Shown: one piece after another, positions 25,061-33,723 of the stretch
How positions within the stretch are numbered: position 1 is the stretch's first letter
How the letters are laid out: each line of letters begins with the position of its first letter
DNA from: QKMZ01 sp012965515
GTDB taxonomy: Bacteria > Cyanobacteriota > Vampirovibrionia > Obscuribacterales > Obscuribacteraceae
Assembly: GCA_937879965.1 (NCBI GenBank)
Contig: CALFMP010000015.1
Span: 1-64,000, forward strand
Direction: 5' to 3'
DNA length: 64,000 nt
Program-made: the position numbers and the translations under genes
Notes under the pieces: generated by a model
Told to the model about the DNA's origin: nothing
Seen by the model: only the letters and a program-made list of their open reading frames with translations
Database searches by the model: none

Positions 25061-25951
25061 TTGGAACGCGCTTTTTATCGAGGCTTGTGCGCGCTCGTCG
25101 CTGGCGCGATGCTTGTTTCCTGCACGAAGGTGGAAAAGAATCTCTCGGTGGTTTGCCAGTTGGCAGATCCAGGTCTCATTGATTGGGACAATGCGAAAGT
25201 TTCTGTCGATACGAACATCGTCCGTTACGCCGGCAAACCGTTTTTGAAAGTCTCCGAGCGCGACAAGGATGCTGAAGGCGCCGTATATTCTTACATCGCC
25301 TGGAAGGGTGGGATGGGCCCTTTTCTGTCAGTAAAAACCGCTGTTGGAGATCGAGTCGTAGAGGATTGGCGTGCGATCAAACTTTCGGCAACTGAAGCTT
25401 TCATTGCGGGTGGTGCATTCCAAGATCCCAAAACCGTCATCGATCAGTCGTGGATTTTAGAACCCAAAAACTCTCGCATCAAAGATGGTCCTCAGCTTTT
25501 GCGGGCGCGGAAATCTTGCACACTTACTCAGCTATCGAGCGGAAAAATCTTGATAAGCGGAGGGTTAGACAGCAGCGGTTCACCGATTCGTGAATGCGAA
25601 TGCTTTGATCCAAAGACGCAGTCAGTTTCGAAGTTTCCGCCGCTTTCCATGCCACGTGTGGGACATACCATAATCGAACTTGGCGATGGAAAACTGGTAG
25701 TTGCTGGTGGCAAGACATTATCGAATTTGTCGAACGCAGAAGGGGATCTGACATCGAGTATTGAAGTGTGGAGTCCGGCTAGAAACAAATTTGAAGTGGT
25801 TGGAACCGCTAAACGAGCGAGCTATCAGCCGCAGCTTTTCTTGATTGATAAAACACGCGTGCTCATTGCGAAAGGACATGTCTTTTCAGGAAACACAGAA
25901 ACCAGTGAATCGCCTCCGGCGGAGATCTATTCAGAGCCCGGATCGGAATAG
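25061..25951 (+). CDS. Kelch-repeat lipoprotein
   Basis: 296 residues. The N-terminal signal ends at a lipobox (AMLVSC), so the mature protein is probably lipidated at Cys21. The body contains Kelch-type blades: EAFIAGGAFQD, LSSGKILISGGLDSSGSPIRECECFDPKT, then LGDGKLVVAGGKTL and SSIEVWSPARNKFEVV. These should form part of a beta-propeller; too few blades are visible for a complete one. The TTG start has AGAAGG 7 bases upstream. Function is unknown, probably binding at the cell surface or in the periplasm. Confidence 0.75.
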   Translation: MERAFYRGLCALVAGAMLVSCTKVEKNLSVVCQLADPGLIDWDNAKVSVDTNIVRYAGKPFLKVSERDKDAEGAVYSYIAWKGGMGPFLSVKTAVGDRVVEDWRAIKLSATEAFIAGGAFQDPKTVIDQSWILEPKNSRIKDGPQLLRARKSCTLTQLSSGKILISGGLDSSGSPIRECECFDPKTQSVSKFPPLSMPRVGHTIIELGDGKLVVAGGKTLSNLSNAEGDLTSSIEVWSPARNKFEVVGTAKRASYQPQLFLIDKTRVLIAKGHVFSGNTETSESPPAEIYSEPGSE

Positions 25952-25966
25952 CGCTTCGATGTATAC

Positions 25967-26073
25967 GGGCGGCAAGAATGCCGCCCCTACAAAAGACCGG
26001 GTGATGCATGGCGTCGAAAGACCGGGCGACGCATGGCGTCGAAAGACCGGGTGATGCATGGCGTCGCCCCTAC
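25967..26073. repeat. Palindromic element with a 25-bp unit repeated three times
   Basis: The left part is the hairpin GGGCGGC AAGAAT GCCGCCC with CTAC. Then the 25-bp unit starting AAAGACCGGG occurs at 25992-26016, 26017-26041 and 26042-26066. Unit 2 differs from 1 and 3 at two sites (cgac for tgat). The array ends CCCCTAC. It lies between convergent genes. Confidence 0.85.
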
Positions 26074-26082
26074 AATCAGCGG

Positions 26083-27057
26083 TTATTTCGCGGCAACGGC
26101 GAGGTCTTTTTCGGTGATTGGCACTACGCCATCGCGGTGGTACTGCAAGGTTCCGGCGAGCACTGCCATGTTGGCGGCGGTCTGAATGTCTTTGCCTCGA
26201 TGAATCGATGCGCACATTGCGGCGAATGATTGTTCACCACAGCCAGTGGCATCGCCCGCGGCACCCTCGTTCAAAAGAGGGCATTCAAGCAGTTTTTCTC
26301 CATCCTTGGAAGCGAGCACGGCGCCGTCTTTTCCGCGGGTGAGAAGGACATGTTGCGGACCCATTGAAAGAAGCTTTTTGGCTGCTTCGATGGCGCTGTT
26401 ATTGTCAGTGATCTTGATGCCTGTAATCTTCGTTGCTTCCTCATCGTTTGGCTTAAGCAGGAAGATATCGCTATTGACCAATGATGCGACATCGACTTCG
26501 CCCCGAGCGCCGCCCGGGTCCATCATGACTTTGATATTGTGCTCCCTCGCCTTCTGAATCGCGAAGATAGCGGTTCCGAGCGGAATTTCCATCGACAGTA
26601 TGAGCATGCCTTTGTTGCGTGCGACCGCGCGGAAGAGGTGATCTGACTGGAGCAGGTCGTCTGGCGAAAGCTCGGAATTCACCCCTTCAACGACATAGGT
26701 GTGCTTCTTGCCCTCTTCATCCATAGCGATGAGAGTAATGCCTGGCCAGCCGGTTTCTTTGTCGAATCGGACGAAGCGAATGCCCGAACAGTCCACTCCC
26801 GCTTCAATTAGGGCATCGACAGGTGGTCTCCAGAGACCGAAAGGATCTTGAGTTGTTCTCCCCACCATCGCAACTTTGCCCTGTCCCAGTAAGGCGGCAA
26901 GCATTTGCCCCACATACCTGGATTTGCCGCCGGGACCGACTTTTAACTTTGTTCCGTAGCCGATTTCTCCTTGTTTGACCAAGGTGGGAAAACCGAAACC
27001 GACGATATCAGTATTGAAAGAACCTATGACTAAGGCTGACAGATTGTCAAAGCTCAC
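26083..27057 (-). CDS. PfkB-family carbohydrate kinase (ribokinase-like)
   Basis: 324 residues. The N-terminal glycine-rich motif GPGGKSRYVGQMLAALL and the C-terminal catalytic motif GAAGDATGCGEQSF (Asp as base) define the PfkB/ribokinase fold. PNDEEA is also typical. It uses ATP to phosphorylate a sugar or nucleoside; the substrate cannot be named. The usual GAGD is GAAGD here, which is tolerated in the family. The start is a GTG with AGG about 9 bases upstream. Confidence 0.85.
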   Translation of the reverse strand: MSFDNLSALVIGSFNTDIVGFGFPTLVKQGEIGYGTKLKVGPGGKSRYVGQMLAALLGQGKVAMVGRTTQDPFGLWRPPVDALIEAGVDCSGIRFVRFDKETGWPGITLIAMDEEGKKHTYVVEGVNSELSPDDLLQSDHLFRAVARNKGMLILSMEIPLGTAIFAIQKAREHNIKVMMDPGGARGEVDVASLVNSDIFLLKPNDEEATKITGIKITDNNSAIEAAKKLLSMGPQHVLLTRGKDGAVLASKDGEKLLECPLLNEGAAGDATGCGEQSFAAMCASIHRGKDIQTAANMAVLAGTLQYHRDGVVPITEKDLAVAAK

Positions 27058-27392
27058 CGGTTAGTACCTGTTGATGGTTGCGCTTAATGAGTTAGCCGAA
27101 TTGCCTAAGTGAAGAATTATACCTGGACACATTGCAAGACATTACATTTTGGCTGTCACGCGGGAGCGATTTTCGGAACATTTCAAGTGTGCCCGTGTCT
27201 TATGTTTTGTATGGATTAACCGGTGGGTTCTAATCCAGGGGGGAAGAGGTTTTTTCACACGAATTTCATTCGTGTAGTGGAAACTTCACTAGGGGGATTT
27301 ATTTCTCGAACGCTGCAACACATGTTGGTTGCGGGCTTTAGCACGCCTTCAATCAGGGTTGCTTGCGAAGAAGTAAATTGGAGGGTAATCCA
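27058..27392. other. Divergent intergenic region with inverted repeat
   Basis: The 335-bp spacer lies between a minus-strand and a plus-strand gene. It contains an 8-bp inverted repeat, ACACGAAT / ATTCGTGT, around a TTC centre at 27257-27275, a candidate operator or short hairpin. A G-rich run and a T-run precede it. I see no gene. Confidence 0.45.
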
Positions 27393-28100
27393 ATGTTTAG
27401 CGCATGGAGATTCGAAAACGGGATTGACGAGTGGATGGAGCGCAAGCTGGGACCACGTCTGTCCCGAATTGCACGTCCTTTTGTTGTCACCGCTTTGGAC
27501 ATCGTTTCTGCGCCAATCGAGCTGACGCAGCGACTGTTTTACCGACCAAACAGAAAGCGGGACACGTTTATCGTTGAAGATCTGCATGCTAAGTCGCGCA
27601 ATCTTCTCAATCAAGCCTACTTGGATAGTTGCACTCAGACGTTCTACGCTGAGAAAAAGAGCGGTCCGCAAGTCAATCCGAATCGCACATACGAAAACCT
27701 CGCGGCTTGCACTTCTGGTACTTTCAAAACGATTGATCCAGCCGTTGCTTCGCAGGTCGATTCGGCCGGCAGCGTACCGATTGCTCCTGTTGTTCCTGAA
27801 CATCGCGCTCCCAATAGCATCAGTATCGCGCGTATGACTGATTCTCAAGTAATCTCAGGACGTCCGCGCCACTTGCTTGTTCGCCCTCTGAAGGGTGAAT
27901 TTGCTGTCAATGAATTTGGTGCAACTGCTTCCGGAACGTTTGTTCCGTTGGCTGGATTTCACAAGTGGCAGCAAGATATTGCAGCGAAGAAGCCGGAAAA
28001 CAAGGCGTCGAAGTCGGGTAATTTCCCATCCATGGAGCCTGACAAAAATCCTCATGGCTTGAAACAGTTCATGAGCACGGATGGCGAGAAAACGGCGTAA
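27393..28100 (+). CDS. Hypothetical protein, 235 residues
   Basis: Not recognised. I place the start at ATG 27393, which has a strong GGAGG site 9 bases upstream. An in-frame ATG ten codons earlier overlaps that site. Residues about 12-50 are amphipathic helix (DEWMERKLGPRLSRIARPFVV) that might lie on the membrane. The rest is hydrophilic with Ser/Ala/Lys/Pro-rich stretches, likely loosely structured. It stands alone on the plus strand. Confidence 0.65.
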   Translation: MFSAWRFENGIDEWMERKLGPRLSRIARPFVVTALDIVSAPIELTQRLFYRPNRKRDTFIVEDLHAKSRNLLNQAYLDSCTQTFYAEKKSGPQVNPNRTYENLAACTSGTFKTIDPAVASQVDSAGSVPIAPVVPEHRAPNSISIARMTDSQVISGRPRHLLVRPLKGEFAVNEFGATASGTFVPLAGFHKWQQDIAAKKPENKASKSGNFPSMEPDKNPHGLKQFMSTDGEKTA

Positions 28101-28211
28101 TAGCTGAGTGCGAAAGAGTGTGACGACACTGATCCGGTTCGTTACGGTCTGACGCGAATATGATCTTGAGTCTTCCGGCTAGCCTATAATCGGCAGACCG
28201 GAGGATTTGCT

Positions 28212-28799
28212 ATGGACATACTTCGTCAGCGCATTTTGAATGATGGGAAACACCTGGGCAAAGGCATTCTCAAGGTCGATTCTTTTATGAATCACCAGAT
28301 TGACCCGTTGCTTATGCAGGCTGTGGGTGAAGAGTTCGCCGCGAAGTTCAAACAGTTCAATCCGACGCGCGTCTTGACTGCCGAAACTAGTGGTATTGCG
28401 CCGGCTCTTGCTACCGCGATGGCGCTTAAAGTGCCGTTGGTTTTTGCTCGAAAACATAAGCCCGTGACGATGGCTGCCGAACCGTACGTTGAATCCGCGC
28501 CTTCCCACACTAAAGGTGGCGTTGTGGATTTGATCGTTTCGTCGGAATATTTGGAATCAACCGATCGCATTCTAATAATTGACGATTTTCTTGCCAGTGC
28601 GAAAACACTCGTTGCATTGGCTAATCTGGTGAAAGCAAGCGGTGCGACACTGGTTGGAATTGGTGCTGTCATCGAGAAAGAATTTCAAGGCGGACGTGCA
28701 CTGTTGAAAGACATTACGGTTCCAATCGAATCGCTCGCCATAATCGAAAGCATGGACGAGAAGATCGTGTTGAAAGAAATAGCTTCAGCGAAGCTGTAG
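28212..28799 (+). CDS. xpt: Xanthine phosphoribosyltransferase
   Basis: Salvages xanthine to XMP using PRPP. The 195-residue protein matches the Xpt type: LKVDSFMNHQIDP near the N-terminus, AETSGIAPALA for base recognition, FARKHKP, and the PRPP-binding motif ILIIDDFLASAKT. The ATG follows GGAGGATTTGCT. Upstream, TATAAT at 28185-28190 may be the -10 box. I looked for a purine riboswitch before the gene and do not see its conserved core. Its TAG stop is the start of a palindromic element. Confidence 0.9.
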   Translation: MDILRQRILNDGKHLGKGILKVDSFMNHQIDPLLMQAVGEEFAAKFKQFNPTRVLTAETSGIAPALATAMALKVPLVFARKHKPVTMAAEPYVESAPSHTKGGVVDLIVSSEYLESTDRILIIDDFLASAKTLVALANLVKASGATLVGIGAVIEKEFQGGRALLKDITVPIESLAIIESMDEKIVLKEIASAKL

Positions 28800-28820
28800 G
28801 GACGCATGGCGGCGCCCCTG
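28797..28820. repeat. Palindromic element overlapping the xpt stop codon
   Basis: TAGGGACGCATGGCGGCGCCCCTG. The first three bases are the stop codon of xpt. It is a degenerate member of the dispersed family and lies between convergent genes. Confidence 0.6.
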
Positions 28821-28834
28821 TGTTGGTTCAATCG

Positions 28835-29173
28835 TTAGTCGTTAAAATCGGAACCTGCGACGCTAAGCAGATGCAGTACTCTGCGTGTGGCACTAAACTT
28901 GTCGCCGAACTTTGTGAGCGCTTCTTCGCGCATTTTTGGTGCGTGACGTTTTAGATAAGTCTCGAGATTATCCTTGCTCTCAATGATGTATTGGATTGTC
29001 CAAAGCTGGCTGCCGTCCGGCTCGCGGTCCTCTTCTTCGTGATTGCGGAAAAACCATTGCGCAGCTTTGAAGCCCTCGAACTTGAGCATTTGATCTATAT
29101 GACCGGGCAACCAGCCCGCGAATGCGAACTTCGCTTCTTCTTTGACTTCGAGATTTACTTCGTAGACAAGCAT
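28835..29173 (-). CDS. DUF4286 family protein
   Basis: 112 residues matching the DUF4286 pattern: MLVYEVNLEVKEE, GWLPGHIDQMLKFEGFKAA, LWTIQYIIESKDNLETYL and a basic end FSATRRVLHLL. It has an antibody-monooxygenase-like alpha/beta barrel appearance. Function is unknown; it is cytoplasmic. The ATG has AAAGGAG inside the end of the LLM oxidoreductase gene, which it overlaps by 19 bases, so the two are co-translated. Confidence 0.8.
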   Translation of the reverse strand: MLVYEVNLEVKEEAKFAFAGWLPGHIDQMLKFEGFKAAQWFFRNHEEEDREPDGSQLWTIQYIIESKDNLETYLKRHAPKMREEALTKFGDKFSATRRVLHLLSVAGSDFND

Positions 29174-30153
29174 GGTTGCATTACTCCTTTCGCAATTAAT
29201 TCCATAGATTGAAGCACCTGTTTGTGTGGAAGACCGCCGAAATTGTTGATCGCTAGAAAGTTAGTGAGTCCGGCTTTTTGGTACTGTTGTGCAACGCGGA
29301 GAACTTCGTTGGAGTCGCCGAATGCGACGAGATCCTTTTTGATGAGTTCGTCGATTGGCCGCTGCTTTGCATAGAGCCTGGTGCGAACATAGCGATTCAT
29401 CGCTTCTTCGCTTTCCCTAAGCGCTTGCTCGGTAGTAGCGGCGCAGTGAGTGTGAAGACCGAAGGAAATTTCGATCTCTTTTGAATCACCGCCTGCTGCC
29501 GAATATGCTTCGCGATAATTTTTTGTTGTCTCGGCAAGCTCTTCCAGTTTATCGGTTGTGGCATAGGGAATCATCATCATTGGCAGCTTTTGCGCCCCGA
29601 CAAACGGTGCGACTTCATTGCGCAGAACTGCAATGTGTATGCGAGGTTGTTTTTGAACTGGCACCACATTCAGTTGCACATCATGGCAGTTATAAAACTG
29701 ACCGGAGTGGGAGAATTTCTCACCCGTCCAGGCTTTCTGCAGGATTGTCAAACTCTCGTCAAAGCGCTCACGCTTACCTTGTGGGTCGAGGTTGAACCCT
29801 GCAAATTCATGCGCTAGATACCCTGATCCGACTCCTAGTTCGAGCCTACCATTCGACAAGATGTCCACCATCGCGAGATCTTCTGCGACGCGCAGCGGAT
29901 TATCGAACGGTAAAACAACAACAGCGCATCCAAGTTTTATGCGCTTAGTGCGTTGTGCGGCAGCAGCCATCCAAATTGCCGGGCGCGGAATTGCACCATA
30001 TTCGTGGAAGTGATGTTCCGCAATCCAGAAAGAATCAAAACCAAGAGACTCTGCCGCTTCCACCTGCTCGAGCAACTCTTCATAGAATGTGCCGACGTCG
30101 CGTTTCAGCTCTTTTGGATAATGATCGACAACCGAAAAAATACCGAACTTCAA
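29155..30153 (-). CDS. LLM-class flavin-dependent oxidoreductase (luciferase-like monooxygenase)
   Basis: 332 residues of the bacterial-luciferase TIM-barrel family. Markers are GFDSFWIAEHHFHEYG, IKLGCAVVVLPFDNPLRVAEDLAMVD, and GRLELGVGSGYLAHEFAGF. It uses reduced FMN or F420 to oxidise an unknown substrate. Length is normal. The TTG start has only a GAG upstream. The pair with DUF4286 probably forms a two-gene operon. No signal peptide is seen. Confidence 0.88.
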   Translation of the reverse strand: MKFGIFSVVDHYPKELKRDVGTFYEELLEQVEAAESLGFDSFWIAEHHFHEYGAIPRPAIWMAAAAQRTKRIKLGCAVVVLPFDNPLRVAEDLAMVDILSNGRLELGVGSGYLAHEFAGFNLDPQGKRERFDESLTILQKAWTGEKFSHSGQFYNCHDVQLNVVPVQKQPRIHIAVLRNEVAPFVGAQKLPMMMIPYATTDKLEELAETTKNYREAYSAAGGDSKEIEISFGLHTHCAATTEQALRESEEAMNRYVRTRLYAKQRPIDELIKKDLVAFGDSNEVLRVAQQYQKAGLTNFLAINNFGGLPHKQVLQSMELIAKGVMQPCLSTK

Positions 30154-30200
30154 AGTAGTATCTCAGTGGTTTTGGGGACCTTTGATAATACAGCAAAAGC

Positions 30201-30232
30201 GAAGGGGCGACTGCTGTTGGCACCGCCCCTTC
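30201..30232. repeat. GC-rich palindromic element
   Basis: GAAGGGGCG (30201-30209) pairs perfectly with CGCCCCTTC (30224-30232). It is similar in composition to the dispersed family. Confidence 0.6.
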
Positions 30233-30272
30233 TTCCCCTTGAAAAATTTTGTCGAAGCCAAAAAGCGCTTGA

Positions 30273-30296
30273 GTTTCGGATCGTTAAATCCGAAAC
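30273..30296 (-). terminator. Probable terminator hairpin
   Basis: GTTTCGGAT pairs with ATCCGAAAC around a 6-nt loop. On the minus strand a CTTTTT run lies a few bases further on. It lies about 210 bases beyond the stop of the gene at 30504. Confidence 0.5.
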
Positions 30297-30503
30297 CCCA
30301 GCTTCCCCTTCACACATTCTCGAACGCGTTGTCTCTTGCGTTCTGTACTCATAATAGGAACCCCTTGTTGCAGTTTTATTGCAGCCAAGCAGTTGAGTTA
30401 AAGTGATTTACCTGGTTTTCAAGAGGCGTGGGGGTGCCACCGGTACAATGATTCCGGTCGTCGTATGAACCCAGATTGCTTTACATTTTGAGAAGTCGAC
30501 GGA

Positions 30504-31310
30504 CTAATAGGTCATATCAATTTTGATCTTGGTGCCGACTGCCGGACAAGCAAATTCTTCCCACGCGGAGCCGCCACGTTTGAATAATTCCCAGAAGCGC
30601 CTTTCGTGACCGGAGCTGCCGGGGGCGAAGGCCAAGTCGCCTTCCATTACATTGAAGCTGCCAGCCGCAACGGTTGCGGCACGGATTACCGCGCCGATTG
30701 TAATTTTGATACGCTGCCCGTCCTTCAACTCAGCCAGGACTGGGTGCCCTTCTCGGAAGGTTGTCTTCATGTTGCCGAATGAATCTTTGTAGCCGATCAC
30801 TTCTTTTGGCTCTTCCGGTATGACCTTTAGTGGATCCAATTTGTGGACAAGAAAGGAGAAATCAGATTTGACAGCTTGCGCGATGATGCGCGGGAAAAAG
30901 TCCCGAGACCGAAACTGGCTGCCGAATTCCTCGGCGTCCGTGCTCCAGAGTTCCATGATTTCGTCACGAATAAATGACATTGAATAGCCACTATTGACGG
31001 CAATTACGTGCACGCCGTTTTTCAAGCTGGCGTACAACAAACCTTCGCCTTCGTTGTCCTGCCTCGCTTCTTTGACATCTTTACGCGGCGCGCAGTTGGC
31101 AAAAATTGTCAGGCTTTCCGGCTTCAACCCCGTGGTTGCGCAACTCAACTGACCAACTATGAAGCCTGTGCTGACTGTGTCGAACGAGTTCACCGCGGTC
31201 ATGTGCAACGGTACATCCTCAGTCAGTTTGGCTTTGAAAGCCGAATACACTTCAGCCCAAGCCAGGTCGCCGGGCGCGTAATCACAGATGACGTGCAGAT
31301 AGCTGGTCAT
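30504..31310 (-). CDS. SAM hydroxide adenosyltransferase-like (DUF62-type) protein
   Basis: 268 residues from the ATG at 31310, which has AAAGGAAT 4 bases upstream. A longer frame to 31463 adds 51 residues without a ribosome site. The N-terminus HVICDYAPGDLAWAEV, then IFANCAPRKD, LLYASLKNGVHVIAVNSGYS, and a C-terminal beta domain ending GTKIKIDM recall the SAM hydrolase/halogenase family, which splits SAM at the adenosyl group. Key catalytic residues cannot be confirmed by eye, and it is divergent. Treat the family as probable only. Confidence 0.5.
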   Translation of the reverse strand: MTSYLHVICDYAPGDLAWAEVYSAFKAKLTEDVPLHMTAVNSFDTVSTGFIVGQLSCATTGLKPESLTIFANCAPRKDVKEARQDNEGEGLLYASLKNGVHVIAVNSGYSMSFIRDEIMELWSTDAEEFGSQFRSRDFFPRIIAQAVKSDFSFLVHKLDPLKVIPEEPKEVIGYKDSFGNMKTTFREGHPVLAELKDGQRIKITIGAVIRAATVAAGSFNVMEGDLAFAPGSSGHERRFWELFKRGGSAWEEFACPAVGTKIKIDMTY

Positions 31311-31592
31311 AGATTCCTTTGCAATCCTCAGGTTTTTGAAACGCTGGTAAGTAGTGCGCGCGGACAATCTCCCGGGGCGCTCTAAGAGTATAGATGAAAC
31401 TTCCCCAGTAACGATATACGCCTTTTGGTTCTCAAGAAGCCCCGCCAGTGACGTTCTCGCCAATTCGCCACGCGCCGGTCAGCAAAGCCTTCTACTTGTT
31501 ATTATGTGTTTCTTCCGGCGCCTTTCTTGAGGCTTCGGATGAAAACGAGTCGGCAATTGAACGACCTTCAACCCTCTTAGCAGGAAAACAGC

Positions 31593-32504
31593 TTGCGAAA
31601 AATATTGAATGCAATCTGGTCATTTCCGCTTACGCGTCTTTTCACCTTCCTGGTGATTCTTTTTCTGGTAATCATACTCAGCGAGCCTTTTGTCATATCG
31701 GTTATCGGCAAAATGGGCATTTCGGCTGCGCTCGCGGTTTTCTTGTGGACTGAAGTATGGCACCTGTTGGTTAGTTTTGGATTGTTGGCGTTTTTTATCA
31801 AGAAAGCCGAGCGCGCAAACCTTGTCGACTTTGGCATCAGCTCGAAGAACTTTGCGCTGGAACTCTCAATAGGCGCATTATGCGGAACGCTGCTTGTTGT
31901 AGGCGTCGTCGCCGTTATGTATGCGTTGGGTATTTACAAACCTATATCGCATTCGAGTGGTTCTGATCTTTTGATTGCTGCGGCAATGCTCTTTTTTGCC
32001 GCTGCAACGGAAGAGCTGATTTTCCGTTCTTACGCTCTCACCATTCTTGAGAAGCATTGGGGAACCATCGCCGCTGTTATCGTTTCGTCGGCAGCATTCG
32101 GATTCGCGCACATGCTCAACGATGTTGGTGGCTCACCGGTGCAAAACAAAGTTCTGTTCTGCACGTTTCTCTCACTGGAAGCCGGACTTTCATTAGCAGC
32201 CTGCTACGTCTTCACTCGCCGCGTCTGGATGCCCATCGGCGCGCACTGGATGTGGAATTTTTTCGAAGGCCCGGTTTTCGGCACCCACGTCTCCGGCGCC
32301 GATTTCGGGCAAAGCTACATGTCTGCGACTCTTGAAGGACCACTGCTTCTCACCGGAGGCAAGTTTGGGCCCGAAGGTAGCGTTATTTGCGTCTTGCTAG
32401 GCACCGTCGGCGGTGTCGCATTGCTTTATCTGGCCGGGAAGCGAAACAATCTCATTTCGTATAAGGCAGCACAAAGTCGGGTTCGCCAAAAAGGAAACGC
32501 ATGA
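31593..32504 (+). CDS. CPBP-family intramembrane metalloprotease
   Basis: 303 residues with about seven or eight membrane helices. The CPBP (Abi/CAAX) motifs are all visible: EELIFRSY, FGFAHML and GAHWMWNF. These supply the Glu and His residues of a membrane-embedded protease of the Rce1 type. Substrate is unknown. The TTG start has AGGA about 8 bases upstream. Its end overlaps the hydrolase gene by 4 bases (ATGA), so both are one operon. Confidence 0.88.
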   Translation: MRKILNAIWSFPLTRLFTFLVILFLVIILSEPFVISVIGKMGISAALAVFLWTEVWHLLVSFGLLAFFIKKAERANLVDFGISSKNFALELSIGALCGTLLVVGVVAVMYALGIYKPISHSSGSDLLIAAAMLFFAAATEELIFRSYALTILEKHWGTIAAVIVSSAAFGFAHMLNDVGGSPVQNKVLFCTFLSLEAGLSLAACYVFTRRVWMPIGAHWMWNFFEGPVFGTHVSGADFGQSYMSATLEGPLLLTGGKFGPEGSVICVLLGTVGGVALLYLAGKRNNLISYKAAQSRVRQKGNA

Positions 32505-33319
32505 CAGACGTATCTAGTGAATCGAAACAGTTGAGAATCGCGGACTGTAACGTTGAGTTGGACGGCATCTCTCTTAAGGTGCGCAAGTTAGAAACTGACT
32601 CGCCGCGGGCGACGATTGTTTTCCTCCACGATTCGCTCGGTTGCATTCCTGTGTGGCGCGACTTTCCTGAGCGTCTGTGCGGGCTGACCAGATGCAATGG
32701 CATTATCTATGACCGGCAAGGTTACGGTGGCTCGGGACCATTTACGCGGGAGCGTGACCAGCGCTATTTGGAAAGAGAGGCTGATGCTCTAGCTGCCCTA
32801 ATGAAGAAACTCGGTCTTAGCAAGAGTATTCTCTTTGGTCATAGCGATGGCGGATCTATCGCTTTAGTTGCCGCAGCGAAAACTCCGGAGCTTATCTCTG
32901 GTGTCATTACCGAAGGCGCGCATGTGTTTGTCGAAGAGATAACGCTGGAAGGCATAAGGCATGCGCAGAAACTGTTCAAAGAAACTGACCTGCGCCAGCG
33001 CATAACCAAGTACCATGGCGACAACACTGACGGCGTAATCAGCGCATGGATAGACACATGGCTGTCTCCGGAGTTTCGTGACTTCAATATGGAGCACCTT
33101 CTGCCGTCAATCAAATGCCCTGTGCTCGTTTTGCAAGGCGAAGGCGACGAGTATGGTTCTGAAGCACAAGTGGATGCGATCGTGAATCAAGTTTCCGGCA
33201 CATCGCTCAAAGACATGGTCAAGTTTGCGCGTCACACCCCGCACAAAGAGGCGCCGGAATACACGCTGCGTGTGACCGCCAATTTCGTCACGAGTTTGAA
33301 CTCGATAGTTAATCCATAA
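32501..33319 (+). CDS. Alpha/beta hydrolase
   Basis: 272 residues, no signal peptide. The fold markers are IVFLHDSLG, the nucleophile elbow GHSDGG (Ser), an acid in GEGDEYG and a C-terminal His in ARHTPHKEAPE. The catalytic triad is intact. It may act as an esterase or a C-C bond hydrolase; the substrate cannot be told. It is coupled to the CPBP protease gene upstream. Confidence 0.88.
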   Translation: MTDVSSESKQLRIADCNVELDGISLKVRKLETDSPRATIVFLHDSLGCIPVWRDFPERLCGLTRCNGIIYDRQGYGGSGPFTRERDQRYLEREADALAALMKKLGLSKSILFGHSDGGSIALVAAAKTPELISGVITEGAHVFVEEITLEGIRHAQKLFKETDLRQRITKYHGDNTDGVISAWIDTWLSPEFRDFNMEHLLPSIKCPVLVLQGEGDEYGSEAQVDAIVNQVSGTSLKDMVKFARHTPHKEAPEYTLRVTANFVTSLNSIVNP

Positions 33320-33337
33320 ACAGCCCCGAGCACCGAT

Positions 33338-33703
33338 TTACGGCGTCTCTCCAATTAGTTTTTTCACGCGCGCCGACAGGTCTTTCAAATGAAATGGCTT
33401 GAGCAAGTAGTCGTTTGCTCCAGCCTCAAGACCGGCTTGCTTGTCTTTTGCCTGGTCGCGTCCTGAGAGCATCAAAACCGGTGTGGTGCCACCATCGGAG
33501 CGAAATTTCTTGCAGATGTCGATGCCGTCCATTCCCGGCAAATGCCCGTCGAGCACGACTAAGTCGTACGACTCAAACTGTAAATGCTCACAGGCCTCTG
33601 GTCCCGTATAAACAGCGTCGACGATGAATTTTTCAAATTCGAGCCACTGCCGAATTTGGTCGGACAAGAATTGATCGTCTTCTGCAATTAGAATTCTAGC
33701 CAT
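33338..33703 (-). CDS. Single-domain response regulator
   Basis: 121 residues, all receiver domain: AEDD acidic pair, phospho-acceptor Asp in LVVLDGHLPGMDG, Ser/Thr in LMLSGRD and Lys in LLKPFHLKDL. It has no output domain, so it should act by binding a partner or passing phosphate in a relay. The ATG follows GAGGAG. It lies 20 bases after the large REC-Hpt-GGDEF gene, and the two are surely co-transcribed. Confidence 0.92.
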   Translation of the reverse strand: MARILIAEDDQFLSDQIRQWLEFEKFIVDAVYTGPEACEHLQFESYDLVVLDGHLPGMDGIDICKKFRSDGGTTPVLMLSGRDQAKDKQAGLEAGANDYLLKPFHLKDLSARVKKLIGETP

Positions 33704-33723
33704 ATTCGGCTCCTCTTAGATCG

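Larger units (their letters stand above)
30154..30503. other. Intergenic region with two hairpins
   Basis: The 350-bp spacer between two minus-strand genes has no supported gene. It holds a palindromic element (30201-30232) and a separate hairpin (30273-30296), both placed to end transcription of the gene at 30504. Confidence 0.55.

Noticed and set aside
28101..28211. Purine riboswitch before xpt
   Set aside because: I looked for the conserved core; the 111-base spacer lacks it and is too short with the promoter-like TATAAT included.
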